From DAOUFU01 sp034429275 (GTDB lineage: Bacteria > Chloroflexota > Anaerolineae > Aggregatilineales > Aggregatilineaceae), in NCBI GenBank assembly GCA_034429275.1, contig DAOUFU010000009.1, positions 1 through 51,904 on the forward strand: a DNA stretch of 51,904 bases, given 5' to 3'. This document shows, piece after piece, positions 17,001-24,724 of this stretch. The notes under the pieces are model-generated. The model saw only the letters and a list, made by a program, of their open reading frames with translations. It did no database searches and was not told the DNA's origin. Position 1 is the first letter of the stretch. Every line of letters starts with the position of its first letter. A program made the translations under genes and the position numbers.

Positions 17001-19418
17001 CAGGTGATGCTGCCCTCCGGGGCGTGCCCCGAATATGGGTGCAGCGGGTCGCTGGAGCAGGTAGGGCGCGATGAGGATCACTTCGACGTCAGACTCTACA
17101 CACGTTATGACTTCGTCGCGATGAACTCGCGCGAACACAGCGCTCAAGTCACACAAGAGCGGCGGCTGGAAGCTGAGCACTCATTCAAGAGCGAGTCTGG
17201 TGCGGTCAATGTGATTGTTGCCACGCCCACCTTGGAGATGGGTGTGGACATCGGCAAGCTTGAGATGACGATGATGCGGAATATTCCGCCCACTCCGGCG
17301 AATTACGCACAGCGTTCTGGGCGAGCGGGGAGGCGGCATCGTATCGCTGTAGTCTTCGCTTATGCCGGTGGCAGCCAGCATGACCGCTACTTCTTCAACG
17401 ATCCTCCCGCCATGATTGCTGGTTCAGTGCGTATCCCGGCGTTCTCAATGCAGAATGAGCCTCTCATCCGCAAGCATGTACACAGTGCTACTCTGACAGT
17501 TCTGCGCGAATTGGTACACGGGGCCGAAAAGGGCATTTTGGACGAGGTGTTCCCTCCCTACATTCGCTCATATGTGGCCAAGACATTCCGAGATGGGGAT
17601 CGCGAACGGCTGCACTATCTGTCCGATCCTCCGCGCTTTCCGGCGTTTGCAGATCTGATCAGTCGATACCGCGAGCGAATCCTGGACCGACTGCTGGCGA
17701 TTTTCCAGGCGGCCTGGCCTGATGAGGATAGGTCTGCCGTGACCCCGGACGTACTCGCGCGTTATCTGGACGAGATGACCCCGCGGCTGGAGCGCCATGT
17801 GCGTCTGCTGTTCAACCAGGTCAAGGCGTATCGCAATAAGCTCGCTGAACTGCGTCAGATCGAAGAAAGAGGGCAGCAGTTGCAGCCCGATGAACAGAAA
17901 CTGCGAGAGCGCCTGCAATACGCGCTCAGCAGCTACACGCGGGCGAACATGCAGAACTACGCGCTGTCGTGGCTGGCAGTGGACGGGTTCTTTCCCGGCT
18001 ATTCCCTGTCGCGCGAAAGTGTGGAGGCGACTTGCCTCCAACCGCTTATGAACCTGTCTCGGCCGTCCGCTGTTGCCCTGCGAGAGCTAACCCCGGCGAA
18101 CTGGATGTATGCGGATGGCCGGGTATATGAAGTGCAACGGTTGAACTTCAACAAGCTCAAGGCCGACAGCGAAGGTTTTACCTCCGATATACTGCGCGAG
18201 TCGATGGTCTACGATGCAGCACAGAAGCGCGTCTACGATCCGCGTCGATCACAAATGGAGGGCGGCGATTTGCCGGGGTATCCCATCGAGTCATTCCAAT
18301 TGACTGATGTTGAGATGGAACTGGCCCAAAACATTGATGACCGGCGCGAGACTCGACGGAGGATCGCTTTTGACCTTGCAGGCATGACCCTGAACCGGCA
18401 TAGCGGCGGACATCAGGGGCGCGTGGGGCAAAAGCAGTATCAATACCTGGTACGTGAGACGCTGCGATTAGTGAACGTTGGGCCGACTCGCGTAGGCCCG
18501 ACTCGAATCCAGGGTTTCCCTTTATGTCCAGCCTGCGGCGAAACCCGCTCGCCACAAGCATCTCAGGTGGAGATCGACCACTTCCGTGAGGCACATCGGG
18601 AACGATGTGGGCGTGAGATTGTCTTCGCAGCCCTACACGTGGACATCGAGTCGGATATACTGCGTATTGGACCGTTTGCCAGCAACGCAGAAGCCGTGAA
18701 CGCCTATGAAGGTATTCTGGTGGGTGCGCGATTGGTGCTGGACGTGCACCAGAATGATCTGGATGGCATGGTGGAGTTCGATGATCAGGACAACGTCTGG
18801 GCCACGCTGTACGATACACTGCCTGGCGGGACCGGCTTTCTGGCTCAACTGCTGGAATATTGGGATGTGATTTGTGCTCGGGGCATTGAGGCTCTGAATG
18901 CCTGCACCTGTGAAGAAGCGTGCTACCAGTGCCTGCAACACTTTCGCAACCAGCAGAATCACAGTGTGCTAAATCGTCATGAAGCCGCGGATTTGCTTCG
19001 GGCAATGCAGGGAGTTGTTCAGCGGCAGCATTCCATCCCCGCGCGAGTGATTGAACCTGGCGATGATGAAGTTGATCGGTATACGGAGAGTCCCGCCGAA
19101 GACCGGTTCCTGGCGATTTTGGACGCCCACGGTTTCGCGCCGCCCACGCAAAGCCAGTTTGTGGTCGATCTTGGGAATGGCAACATCACTGTGGCCGATT
19201 TTGCCTGGCCAGACGCGCGCCTGTTGGTGTTCATCGATGGCACATCAATGAGGCTCCATGGTGATCTAGCGCGTGCCCAAAGTGACCGCCGCAAACGGCG
19301 GCAGGCGGAGTTACTGGGTTGGCATGTGGTCGTGAATACCGCCCAGGAGTTGAGCGACAAAGAAGCCCTTGGCCTGGCGCTGAGCGATATTGCACTCATC
19401 CTTGAGCATGGCAAGTGA
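14088..19418 (+). CDS. giant DEAD-box helicase with zinc fingers, DUF1998-like and Vsr-like domains (DrmA–DrmB-like fusion)
   Basis: This is a 1776-residue superfamily-2 helicase. The first RecA lobe has Walker A STGTGSGKT (111–119), DEVH (268–271) and GTSAT (303–307). A large insertion carries Cys pairs at 528/531, 601/604, 615/620 and 644/647. The second lobe has MGVDIG (1051–1056) and QRSGRAGRR (1075–1083), with more Cys pairs at 964/967 and 1480/1483. A Cys cluster CTCEEACYQC (1606–1615) is the DUF1998/MrfA zinc-site hallmark. The last 110 residues form a Vsr/PD-(D/E)XK-like fold: VADFAWPD, LVFIDG, then basic helix and GWHVVV, with D1704 and D1717. DISARM encodes this as separate DrmA (helicase) and DrmB (DUF1998); here they would be one chain. 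It is the last gene of the cassette; AGAAGG lies 6 bases before the ATG. Confidence 0.85.
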   Translation: MSLNPVQFGKDVIDQFGRYLLTTFPVADERLAAQVRDRMRFMPGGDSLLYKGPYVTLNRPFRPGPSVEELVRAGLLHEVIRSKRVFPYDELHWHQYQTVEAVRAGQNVILSTGTGSGKTEAFMLPIIDHCLRLRDQRAPSGVVAVLVYPMNALANDQLDRLRWTLAGTRITFGRYTGETDDLLGENEHRYSAPVTYTDEQRAAYKSGQARFGTEALPYPWEEAVDKESIRAERPRILLTNYAQLEYLLLRDRDLDLFRDAPLRFLVFDEVHTYTGALGSEVACLIRRLRDVARKRPDEVIMIGTSATVSDRPAEIGAEADAPIDAEAATRRFAHRLFGVPAESLAVIRESYRELEPRQTYTPPLPPDMPALLEDILAAARDLQLQADIDPGDIPAQLVALTAHLCGVDPSTLPDISPMAQLVDLLYPNACVVRLSELFTSPRTWDEVLPWWRRLDSSREHSPADALIAEMLAYLTLGALTQVEGDPLLRPKLHLFLQGLQGLGIAFYPNHDPQVEFENQDGVMPLLLCRSCGQHYTRLIIGRKEASNDSRYGYWLARIPTRFEEPDEGAEDGWAYLTDQFHTESQDEDEDDPGHWPMVYVCTACNAIHEKNEPRCLNPQCREEGPLVALRAWNADADFGEPKRCGACGGPNTHKTPLISHTRSAGVADVTILAQSMLTMMSEPTLRKLLIFADSRQDAAFQAGWMDERAKRFRLRHIAYQIVHEESAPSGWHRFADEIIARAQQEGVLPRRDFDSREQQTRIRWFMIEEFAFVTQRRSNLEQLGLVGLAYGDLHAQVNDPLFVQWAERFSTTPDAVIACVQTLLDTYRRRGMLSDDLLARWWSPQDQEVYRGWVNVPEFYKPKALVLEKQSRSGSLVGWIASNGRAAGQLIVQRAFGVGGQPRDSFLRAVWSWLIQREYLIPVQLVQRRRGQNETIPGLPSEVYQVNVNRMGLYEPAPQERYVCAHCHRAQQVMLPSGACPEYGCSGSLEQVGRDEDHFDVRLYTRYDFVAMNSREHSAQVTQERRLEAEHSFKSESGAVNVIVATPTLEMGVDIGKLEMTMMRNIPPTPANYAQRSGRAGRRHRIAVVFAYAGGSQHDRYFFNDPPAMIAGSVRIPAFSMQNEPLIRKHVHSATLTVLRELVHGAEKGILDEVFPPYIRSYVAKTFRDGDRERLHYLSDPPRFPAFADLISRYRERILDRLLAIFQAAWPDEDRSAVTPDVLARYLDEMTPRLERHVRLLFNQVKAYRNKLAELRQIEERGQQLQPDEQKLRERLQYALSSYTRANMQNYALSWLAVDGFFPGYSLSRESVEATCLQPLMNLSRPSAVALRELTPANWMYADGRVYEVQRLNFNKLKADSEGFTSDILRESMVYDAAQKRVYDPRRSQMEGGDLPGYPIESFQLTDVEMELAQNIDDRRETRRRIAFDLAGMTLNRHSGGHQGRVGQKQYQYLVRETLRLVNVGPTRVGPTRIQGFPLCPACGETRSPQASQVEIDHFREAHRERCGREIVFAALHVDIESDILRIGPFASNAEAVNAYEGILVGARLVLDVHQNDLDGMVEFDDQDNVWATLYDTLPGGTGFLAQLLEYWDVICARGIEALNACTCEEACYQCLQHFRNQQNHSVLNRHEAADLLRAMQGVVQRQHSIPARVIEPGDDEVDRYTESPAEDRFLAILDAHGFAPPTQSQFVVDLGNGNITVADFAWPDARLLVFIDGTSMRLHGDLARAQSDRRKRRQAELLGWHVVVNTAQELSDKEALGLALSDIALILEHGK

Positions 19419-19814
19419 GTGAAAAGAGTCGCTAGAACCGTTTCGGCAGACTAGCATTCATACGCCGAGAGCCTGAATAGCCCACAAACACGCCCCGGCT
19501 ATCCATCAGGAGTGTTTGTACCTGAATGACCTGACTCCACGATGGTAGGCCATTTAGCGCGCTACGCGCTGCTTTTGAAATGGGATGTTAACGGGGATTG
19601 GATTGGGTTCGAGAACCGTTCTCAGACTTCGCCCTGGGATGAGCTTGTGCTATAATGGCTTTGGTTGAGCGCGCTGCTCCGCCATCCCCCTGATTGAATG
19701 AGCGAAACCGAACTGAATGATTGCCCGCCAGCGGGTTGTTTGCGTTGGCTCTGCTCGTCCCCGTTCCACTTCCTCGTCCGCTTTCCTCGCAAGTTCCCCT
19801 CAGGAATATTCCCC
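19419..19814. other. intergenic gap downstream of the defence cassette
   Basis: These 396 bases have no supported gene. They contain an extended -10 element at 19648–19656. An in-frame upstream extension of the next gene begins at 19698, but its sequence (…CLRWLCSSPFHF…) looks non-coding. No clear intrinsic terminator follows the helicase stop. Confidence 0.5.
19648..19656 (+). promoter_or_regulatory. extended -10 promoter for the HNH endonuclease gene
   Basis: TGCTATAAT matches TGnTATAAT exactly and lies about 160 bases before the endonuclease start. The -35 region is poor, as allowed for extended -10 promoters. Confidence 0.45.
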
Positions 19815-20372
19815 ATGACACGCGAAATTCCCCTTGGCAGTCTGTACCTCACCCTGGTTGACGATGACGACTATGACCGGCTCAGGGTCTACGAGTGGTT
19901 CTTGTCCGGTACAGGCTATGCGGTTGCCTTCATCCCTGTGGACGGCCAGTTCAAGCTGACCTATCTGCACCGGTTGCTCATGGACGCCCAGCCTGGTGAC
20001 ATCGTGGACCACATCAACAGCGATCCGCTGGATAACCGGCGTGACAACCTGCGCATCGTGACTCCGCAGCAGAACAGCCAAAACAAGCGCCTGAGTGCCC
20101 ATTCCACCACGCGGCTCAAAGGGGTGGGGTGGCACAAGCGCCGCCACAAATACCACGCCCGAATCCAGCTCCAGGGCATCCGCTACCATCTGGGTTTCTT
20201 CAATGACCTGCAGGAGGCCGCTCAGGCTTATGACGAGGCTGCCAGATGGCTGTTCAAAGAGTTCGCGGTCTGGCAACTATCCCGACAAAGAGACTCCACG
20301 ATCTGTGGCCCTTCTGGTGGCTCAGCGACTGAAGAAGCGGGGATATCCGGTCAGATGAAAGTGCTCTCGTGA
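19815..20372 (+). CDS. HNH homing-type endonuclease with AP2 DNA-binding domain
   Basis: The protein has 185 residues. The N-terminal half carries the HNH core of phage and free-standing homing nucleases: YLHRLLM (H52), DIVDHINSDPLDNRRDNLR with H66, N74 and N78, then the NSQNKR linker. Residues about 98–146 are an AP2/ERF-type module: RLKGVGWHKRRHKYHARIQ … LGFFNDLQEAAQAYDEAA. HNH–AP2 proteins are common solo mobile genes that cut DNA near their insertion point. ATG 19815 is chosen because it begins the conserved MTREIPLGSLYLTLVDDDDY part; AGGAA lies about 10 bases upstream. The residues after 155 look unlike the family. It lies between the defence cassette and unrelated exported proteins, so it may mark a boundary of acquired DNA. 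Confidence 0.85.
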   Translation: MTREIPLGSLYLTLVDDDDYDRLRVYEWFLSGTGYAVAFIPVDGQFKLTYLHRLLMDAQPGDIVDHINSDPLDNRRDNLRIVTPQQNSQNKRLSAHSTTRLKGVGWHKRRHKYHARIQLQGIRYHLGFFNDLQEAAQAYDEAARWLFKEFAVWQLSRQRDSTICGPSGGSATEEAGISGQMKVLS

Positions 20373-20397
20373 TGGGCGCTTCCCGTCAGTGGCGAAA

Positions 20398-20423
20398 CCT
20401 GGCGTTGCGACAATGTCGCCAGG
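20398..20423. terminator. possible hairpin between convergent genes
   Basis: CCTGGCG (20398–20404) pairs with CGCCAGG (20417–20423). The loop contains a nested GCGACA/TGTCGC repeat. It lies between the convergent HNH and propeller genes. There is no real T-run, so it is a weak candidate. Confidence 0.35.
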
Positions 20424-20480
20424 CATTTGCTTGTCCCGGCGACATGTGCTGTGATTCGAGTGTGCGGGGTAGGTCATGCG

Positions 20481-21527
20481 CTATCGGGTGATGGCTCCCG
20501 TGATCGCTCCAATAGCCGGCGCAGCCCCTGTCAGCGAATACATCGTCACGTAAAGGGTGAAAGTTCCATCGGGTTCTGTCACCAACGATGCCGGACCCAA
20601 GACCCACTGGCCCGCAGATTCCAGCACCGGGCCGTCTCCGTAGCGAGTCCAATGAATACCGTCCGTGCTGGTGGCGTACCCCATACTGTGAAGCGCTTGC
20701 GGTTTGTCGACCCCAAGATAGAACATTTCCCAGGCAGAGTCCGTTGATCGAATTACGAATGAGGTCACCTCATGAGCATCCCATGTGCCCGGTTCGCCTA
20801 CGGTGAAAACCGGATCGCTGAGCGCGAACATCTCGCCAGTAGTAGCTGGATCATCGTATTTCACCCAGACAATGCCATCCGGTGAGGTGGCCATACCCAG
20901 CGACGAAGGAATCTTCGCAGAGGGCTGTTGGGACAAGTAGAAGAGGGCGAACCCATCTTCATATGGGCACACCGACATCAGCGCGACAAATTGGCTATCC
21001 CAGGCCAGACCTTCGCCCGTTTCCAGGACAGGCTTTTCGTCAATTGTCCACGGACCCGTGGGAGCCGGAGCCGTGGCGCGCAGGATTCGGGACGATGGGT
21101 TGGTGGGAGCATCCGTCTCATTGAAATACAGAACCCACGTATTCCCATCAAGCGCGGGCATAGCCCAGGGGATTCCACCCGGTGAACGCTCCAGCACAGG
21201 GTTGTGCTCATACTTGGTCCAGTGCAGGCCGTCAAGGGAGGTCGCATATCCAATGGCGTGGGGGGTCTCCCAGGGGTTTTGTCCTTCACCTCCAGCATAG
21301 AACATGTGGTATTGCCCGTCTGCAACGACCACATTTCCGGCCACTACCAGTCCCGAATCCCATTCCCCGGCATCTCCGTGAACCAGAATCGGGTTGTCTT
21401 CATACGGGGTTAGGCTAATAACGATCACTGGGGGATCCTGTGCATCCGCAAGCGGAGTGATCGCCAGCGCGGGCAGCGCCAGCACGACGATCAGCGCAAC
21501 GAAAAATGCACGATTCCTGGTTACCAT
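20481..21527 (-). CDS. exported five-bladed-propeller glycosidase-like protein
   Basis: This is a 348-residue secreted protein. The N-terminus is a signal peptide (basic VTRNR, hydrophobic core, cleavage near ADA|QD). The mature part has recurring blades with the pattern GYATS-DG-HW-KY-NPVLE, at GYATSLDGLHWTKYEHNPVL, GMATSPDGIVWVKYDDP and GYATSTDGIHWTRYGDGPVL. This is the signature of GH43/GH32/GH130-like five-bladed propellers acting on oligosaccharides. Acidic residues such as D in FYAGG… and E in YFNETDAP could be catalytic, but the exact family and substrate cannot be fixed. The ATG at 21527 is chosen over an upstream TTG because GGAGGAGG precedes it. The next gene upstream starts a matching exported hydrolase, probably one operon (35-base gap). 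Confidence 0.75.
   Translation of the reverse strand: MVTRNRAFFVALIVVLALPALAITPLADAQDPPVIVISLTPYEDNPILVHGDAGEWDSGLVVAGNVVVADGQYHMFYAGGEGQNPWETPHAIGYATSLDGLHWTKYEHNPVLERSPGGIPWAMPALDGNTWVLYFNETDAPTNPSSRILRATAPAPTGPWTIDEKPVLETGEGLAWDSQFVALMSVCPYEDGFALFYLSQQPSAKIPSSLGMATSPDGIVWVKYDDPATTGEMFALSDPVFTVGEPGTWDAHEVTSFVIRSTDSAWEMFYLGVDKPQALHSMGYATSTDGIHWTRYGDGPVLESAGQWVLGPASLVTEPDGTFTLYVTMYSLTGAAPAIGAITGAITR
21459..21495. repeat. 37-bp identical segment in signal-peptide coding region (copy 1)
   Basis: The same 37 bases recur at 22760–22796 in the same orientation. Both code for the hydrophobic core (…LIVVLALPALAI) of the signal peptides of the two neighbouring exported proteins. The rest of the two genes is unrelated. 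Confidence 0.8.
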
Positions 21528-21562
21528 GACCACATCCTCCTCCAAATCACTCTATGCGTGCT

Positions 21563-22825
21563 CTAGAACCCCTGCGCCTCATACGTGACCCCAGGGAACG
21601 CGACCGCGTTCGGTGCGAGGGCGGCGGCAGCATCCGCGTCACCTTTGAGCGCCGCCAGCAGGAAGGCGGTCACGAAGTGGTTGATCAGGTCATGAGCGCG
21701 GTCTTTGTCCCAGACCTGATCGGCGCACAGCCAGTAATAGTTGAGCACATCGACAAGCCACGGCTCAACCTCACACGAATCCCAGTACAGGGGGTGGTCA
21801 GCACCTTCAAAGGCGACCAGCGACTTGACTGCGCTACCAAGCTGTTCATAGATAGGATAGGCTCCACGGTCGGGGATGTTCACAGAATCCATGGTCGATG
21901 TGATTACCATGGCAGGAACGGTCAAAGAAGCCACTCCTTCGTGCTGCGCTCCCCAAATATCTCCATCCGGATTGAGCGTGATCACCGCATCGACGCGGGG
22001 ATCGTATTGCTGAGGCCATGCCCTCTCTGGGGTAGCAGCTAACTCAAACATCGCGGCGATCTCGTCCCGTTTCGGATAGAACGCCAAACAATCTGTGAAC
22101 CATACCAATCCCTCTGGTGTGCCAGGGTTGACGGGACATCCGCCCAGACTCATCTGTGCTCCGCCCCCTATCAGAGCGGTCCATCCACCTGAAGAATGTC
22201 CGGCTACAGCCAGTTTGTCGACATCGATTACCCCTGCCAGGTCGCCATCCGCTGCTGTCAAAGTATCCGCATACTGTATGGCCAACATGGTTTCGGCAGG
22301 CCGATAGTATGCGCCCTGCCAGAATTCTTCTAGGGTCTCACCACGATGCTCCATGGATATCACGACAAAGCCCTGAGAAGCCAGGTGCTCCAGCATGTAC
22401 ACGCCGCTTTGACGCCACGAGGCGAGTCCTGGGGAGTAAATCACTAATGGATACGGACCGCTTTGTGTGTCAGGTGCTGCCGCCGCTAGCGCGTGCCCCG
22501 TGATAGGAAGCGCCATATCTTCGGGGAAGCCTACCTGAGCTAAAAACTCTTTCGATACGTAGTAAGTGACTTCTTCGGGTTTTCCCTCCGGGTTGAGGGC
22601 AGGATACCAAACCGTAATTCCAAAACCACTATCCCCCTCTGGAACAAAATAATCGCGTGTGCCGACCCAGTACGGTCCGTGCAGGGCATACGTGGGCGCG
22701 TCGGGGCGCAGGCCGACCTGTGGCGGACCGCCCCCCTCTTGGGCTTGGGCGGATGGCAGGATCGCCAGCGCGGGCAGCGCCAGCACGACGATCAGCAGAC
22801 TGAACGTACAACGCTTCGCGAACAT
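21563..22825 (-). CDS. exported alpha/beta hydrolase (PAF-acetylhydrolase / dienelactone-hydrolase-like)
   Basis: This is a 420-residue secreted hydrolase. The signal peptide runs to about AQAQ (residue 29). The fold begins at LRPDAPTYALHGPYWVGTR and TVWYPALNPEG. The nucleophile elbow is GHSSGG (209–214) with Ser211. HGE-type segments (MEHRGE) form the region of the oxyanion hole, and a late D/H pair is likely in FEGADHPLYWDS. Such proteins resemble bacterial PAF-acetylhydrolase, cutinase or PET-hydrolase relatives. It is a clear paralogue of the gene at 50148–51455: both end with AHDLINHF-TAFLLA-LK and FPG-TYE--GF. The start is secure, with GAGGAGA about 7 bases upstream. It likely degrades extracellular esters; the substrate is unknown. 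Confidence 0.85.
   Translation of the reverse strand: MFAKRCTFSLLIVVLALPALAILPSAQAQEGGGPPQVGLRPDAPTYALHGPYWVGTRDYFVPEGDSGFGITVWYPALNPEGKPEEVTYYVSKEFLAQVGFPEDMALPITGHALAAAAPDTQSGPYPLVIYSPGLASWRQSGVYMLEHLASQGFVVISMEHRGETLEEFWQGAYYRPAETMLAIQYADTLTAADGDLAGVIDVDKLAVAGHSSGGWTALIGGGAQMSLGGCPVNPGTPEGLVWFTDCLAFYPKRDEIAAMFELAATPERAWPQQYDPRVDAVITLNPDGDIWGAQHEGVASLTVPAMVITSTMDSVNIPDRGAYPIYEQLGSAVKSLVAFEGADHPLYWDSCEVEPWLVDVLNYYWLCADQVWDKDRAHDLINHFVTAFLLAALKGDADAAAALAPNAVAFPGVTYEAQGF
22760..22796. repeat. 37-bp identical segment in signal-peptide coding region (copy 2)
   Basis: Identical to 21459–21495. See the first copy. Confidence 0.8.
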
Positions 22826-23129
22826 GATTCTCTCTCCTCACACTCAGGGTCAATCTCGGCGTTTCTGAACCGGTCGGGGCGTGGCACTAGTGGATGCCGA
22901 ACCAGGGAAGATGCCTACAGAGGGGAGGGCAATGAAGAAAAGGCGTGGTTGTAGGACGCAGAACCTGTCCTTATCAAACCACGACTTCTAATTAGCTGGA
23001 TAGTTTCGATTGAGGGGTTACTTGGCGTACCAGGTGGCTACCTCCAGTAGTTCTGGAATCGGGCTATCTTCTTTCCTGAGAACCGTTCTAGGCACTGGAG
23101 GACGATTCCGTTTCCTACAGCCCCTTTCA
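22826..23129. other. intergenic gap upstream of the exported-hydrolase operon
   Basis: These 304 bases contain nothing that looks coding. They must hold the promoter of the minus-strand hydrolase/propeller pair, but no convincing -35/-10 is visible. Confidence 0.5.
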
Positions 23130-23448
23130 CTAATTCGGTCCATCCCGAAAAGGCTCGTAATCAGGGATGGGTTCTCCCGTAGCATTGTCATAGCCATCAG
23201 GGGCAGTGACCACGGCCCACACGTCCTGGGCGAGCTTGACCGGGGTCTTGCTGTAGTTGAACTGATGGCAGACATAGGTCCATTCCTTCGTGCTGGGCGA
23301 CCAGAGGTACATGTACGAATACTCGCCGAGCTGCACGCCCGTGTCCTCGATCAGGTGGTCGAGCGTGATCTCGCCCTTGGTGGCGATGGCCAGGCGCATG
23401 TCGTGGTTGCCCAGGATGGCGTCGATGCCATCGAACAGAATAGCCCGA
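23130..23448 (-). pseudogene. remnant of a phage-type metallophosphoesterase
   Basis: The minus strand encodes a 5'-truncated fragment. It contains DAILGNHDMRLAIATKGE, whose GNHD is the metal-binding motif of calcineurin-like phosphoesterases. Later it has VCHQFNYSKTPVKLAQDVW, the position of the second His motif, and it ends at EPFRDGP-N before TAG. The N-terminal metal motifs (DxH, GDxxD) are missing. Reading upstream past about 23448 leads straight into a serine-recombinase remnant on the other strand. Phage and prophage genomes carry such phosphoesterases, so this is probably prophage debris. The assignment rests on two short motifs; the C-terminal 40 residues do not match the family as I know it. 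Confidence 0.5.
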
Positions 23449-23450
23449 AG

Positions 23451-24551
23451 CTGCGTTCTCGACTGAGTGGCGTGGACCAGTATGGCAAGCTGCGCTACCG
23501 CCATGCGGAAGGCATCAAGTGTGGCTGCAAGAACCGTTCCGTGTTCACACATGTCATCGAGGATGATTTCAAGCGGCTCATCACCGTCTTGAGCATACGG
23601 GAAGACAAGCTGCCGCTCCTGGTGGAGATGACTATTCAGGCTGAGCACGGCGGTCCCAGCGCCATCGACGATGACTTCGAGCGTCAGAAGCAGGCTGCTG
23701 TCGCCAAGCTGCGCCGGAAGATTGAAGCGGCACGTGACCTCTTTGGCGATGGTGACATCAGCCGCGAAGAGTACCTCAAGCGCAAAGTTGAGTGTGAGCG
23801 TGACATCGTCCACTGGGAGACGCGGACCACGGATGTGCAGAAGGCGGCTGTTGAGCTGCGCATGTGCATGGAGTTGATCAACATGATCGTCTCGCTGTGG
23901 GATGAAAGCTCTGACGAGGACCGGCAGCAGCTTGTGCGCATGATCTTCGAGGAGATCATCTACGACCTCGACCAGCAGCGGATCGTGCACTTCAGACTGA
24001 AGACGTGGGCCGAGCGGTTCCTGGACCTGCGCATGGCGCTTCACCTGATGGAGAATGGCAACTCTGGTGACCCAGATGGTGACGATGACGGGCCTGGCGC
24101 GGGCGATGGCGTGCCCAAGGAGGGTGGAGGCTGCGATGATTCAGGTGGCTTTGGAGGTGAGGTAAGTGGTGGACCAAGTGGGGAGAAACAAAACCGCCCG
24201 TGTCTCAAGTACACGAGCGATTTATGCCCCATAGAGGGCTTGGTGTCAGGGGATTGCAACACCTTGCAGAGGCGATCCGCTACGGCATGCTGCTCATGTA
24301 CATTGGGCGAGAAACACCACAATTCCCCCTTACAGATCACACTCCGACCCAACATGACCGCAATCACCAAATTCGAGCGCTGTATGCTCAAGGCAAAACG
24401 GAGATGGAACTGGCCCAGCTTTTCGGCATCTCTCACCAGCGCGTGTCGCAGATTCTGCACGGGCGTCGGAAGTGAGGGGAATGGCCATGATCCACGATCT
24501 GTGACCATTCACCCAGGAACAGAAACAAAGCGCGCACAGAAATGCGCGTGA
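23451..24551 (+). pseudogene. 5'-truncated large serine recombinase (C-terminal part)
   Basis: The part from about 23457 encodes the Zn-ribbon/coiled-coil C-terminal region of a large serine recombinase: LSGVDQYGKLRYRHAEGIK-CGCKNRSV, then VIEDDFKRLI. A long charged coiled coil follows (about 23670–24000, DDFERQKQAAVAKLRRKIEA … ISREEYLKRKVECERDI), then LVRMIFEEIIYDLDQQRI before a Gly/Asp-rich tail. The whole N-terminal catalytic resolvase domain, including its Ser, is absent, and the zinc ribbon lacks its first Cys pair. The open frame continues upstream to 23010 and downstream to 24551, but those parts lie antisense to or out of frame with other remnants and are not part of the protein. It is inactive on its own. 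Confidence 0.65.
24224..24475 (+). CDS. small HTH protein
   Basis: This is an 83-residue protein ending in IRALYAQGKTEMELAQLFGISHQRVSQILHGRRK, read here as two parts. The helix-turn-helix (ELAQLFGIS–QRVSQI) resembles sigma-factor region 4 or Sxy/Trp-repressor-like helices. It matches the terminal part of the gene at 43878–44108 (QAELARQFGISYQRVHQI, HGKRK). GTG 24200 is an alternative start; no strong ribosome site precedes either. It overlaps the tail of the recombinase remnant in another frame, which suggests the recombinase reading beyond about 24200 is not real. It probably binds DNA; its target is unknown. Confidence 0.55.
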   Translation: MPHRGLGVRGLQHLAEAIRYGMLLMYIGRETPQFPLTDHTPTQHDRNHQIRALYAQGKTEMELAQLFGISHQRVSQILHGRRK

Positions 24552-24724
24552 AGCCGTTCTGCGCACCATCGGTCCACGCCCGACGCGCGAGCACTTCACC
24601 TACTCAACGATCTCAAAGTATCCGCCAGCCGTGACCCGGCTCCATTTATTGTTATGCCTGGTGCCTGCTGCTGGCCGCGTTTACTCCATCAGCTTATTCG
24701 CCTTCAGTATGGTGCCGTCGAGAT

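Noticed and set aside
3460..19418. BREX as the identity of the defence cassette
   Set aside because: A PglX-like methyltransferase is present, but no PglZ phosphatase, BrxC ATPase, BrxL or BrxB was found. The SNF2 partner and DUF1998-type helicase fit DISARM better.
3460..19418. Dpd (7-deazaguanine DNA modification) system
   Set aside because: Helicases of similar type occur there, but no TGT-like DpdA or queuosine-precursor genes are seen, and the methyltransferase argues for adenine methylation.
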